From: Pannonibacter phragmitetus_B
GTDB taxonomy: Bacteria > Pseudomonadota > Alphaproteobacteria > Rhizobiales > Stappiaceae
Direction: 5' to 3'
DNA: 64,000 nucleotides
Assembly: GCF_050510895.1 (NCBI RefSeq)
Contig: NZ_JBNINT010000001.1
Location: 3,162,001-3,226,000 of the forward strand
Shown: positions 63,619-64,000 of the stretch, in pieces
Position numbering within the stretch: the stretch's first letter is position 1
Layout: each line of letters begins with the position of its first letter
The notes under the pieces: generated by a model
Told to the model about the DNA's origin: nothing
The model's input: only the letters and a program-made list of their open reading frames with translations
Database searches by the model: none
Translations under genes and position numbers: made by a program

Positions 63619-64000
63619 CTACGGCCGTTCGCTGCGGTAGCAGGCAATGACCGAGATGAGCGTCAGCGTCGCACAAACCGCCATGACGGCCAGCAGCGGC
63701 CACACCGTGCCGGGGTACATGCTCTGTGACAACAGCCAGGCCACCAGCGCCGATGTGCCCGCGCCCAGACCAATCTGCATGCTGCCGGCAAGACCGGACG
63801 CTGCACCGGCCAGATCGGGCCGCACGCTGACAGCGCCGGACAGGGCGCTCGGCAGGCAGACCCCGTTTCCAACTCCCAGAATGCACATGGGCAGGAACAG
63901 CGAGAAGGGGTGATAGATGCCTGCGCCGAAGAGAGCGGCCGCCAGAACAACCGTCACCACCGGAAGCATCGAGCCGATAGTCACCATGCGCAGAACACCA
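63619..64000 (-). CDS. MFS transporter, Bcr/CflA family (partial, C-terminal part)
   Basis: C-terminal part (about 127 residues) of a major-facilitator drug transporter cut by the right edge. LFLPMCILGVGNGVCLPSAL and SVRPDLAGAASGLAGSMQIG are the Bcr/CflA signature around TM10-11; the last helix is LLAVMAVCATLTLISVIACY. Start lies beyond 64000. The convergent moaA gene ends 14 bp away. Confidence 0.85.
   Translation of the reverse strand, partial: GVLRMVTIGSMLPVVTVVLAAALFGAGIYHPFSLFLPMCILGVGNGVCLPSALSGAVSVRPDLAGAASGLAGSMQIGLGAGTSALVAWLLSQSMYPGTVWPLLAVMAVCATLTLISVIACYRSERP

Noticed and set aside
1..64000. CRISPR array, prophage, insertion sequence or integron
   Set aside because: No direct repeat array, transposase, integrase, phage structural gene or terminal inverted repeats are seen in any frame.

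Overview
The window is high-GC chromosomal DNA from a free-living alphaproteobacterium, most likely of the order Hyphomicrobiales (Rhizobiales), possibly Stappiaceae. The evidence is two phasins, a BA14K-family protein, a PdhS-like soluble PAS kinase, an Irr-type (ICE) iron box, an AttL/AttM (BlcB/BlcC)-type operon and a tRNA-His without G-1 and with A73. I see no insertion sequence, prophage, CRISPR array or plasmid function; this looks like ordinary core and niche-adaptation chromosome.

Layout. 1-4711: RND efflux pump (permease cut by the left edge, adaptor) divergent from its TetR regulator, with a perfect palindromic operator between them. 4762-15232: housekeeping genes: xseA, an acyl-CoA dehydrogenase, an FAD-linked 2-hydroxyacid-type dehydrogenase, fabI, a histidine phosphatase, a DUF1344 protein, a DUF3095 protein with cyclase-like motifs, aroC, and a RibB-RibX protein preceded in frame by an HTH domain. 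15437-21556: tRNA-His, a very long PdhS-like kinase and two phasins. 21886-24885: iron box, Fe(III) binding protein and permease. 24899-32060: GGDEF/EAL protein, gamma-glutamyltransferase, 3-oxoacid CoA-transferase and a CelD-like acyltransferase. 32231-41974: a putrescine uptake and catabolism locus (potFGHI, two gamma-glutamylputrescine-synthetase-like enzymes, a GntR regulator, spuC). 42217-48662: BA14K protein, YaiI and HI0933-type flavoprotein, a degenerate response regulator/HD-GYP protein and three glycosyltransferase-like genes. 49040-56479: chemoreceptor, thiolase, sugE under a guanidine-II riboswitch, a YceI-cytochrome b561-YceI cassette and class I fumarase. 56565-59579: IclR regulator divergent from an iron alcohol dehydrogenase and lactonase, matching the agrobacterial blcR-blcB-blcC set without blcA. 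59819-64000: L,D-transpeptidase, DUF971 protein, photolyase, moaA and an MFS transporter cut by the right edge.

A general caution: about a dozen conserved genes carry one or two single-base indels, mostly one base missing from a G/C, A or T run. In each case restoring the base recovers the usual family length and motifs. I read most of these as assembly or sequencing errors rather than true pseudogenes, and I annotate the full reconstructed gene spans.

Functional themes: regulated efflux and small-molecule export (RND pump, SugE); nitrogen and carbon scavenging (putrescine, gamma-glutamyl compounds, gamma-butyrolactone/AHL-type lactones); storage granules (phasins); iron uptake under an Irr-like site; and signalling (PdhS-like kinase, GGDEF/EAL, degenerate HD-GYP, chemoreceptor).
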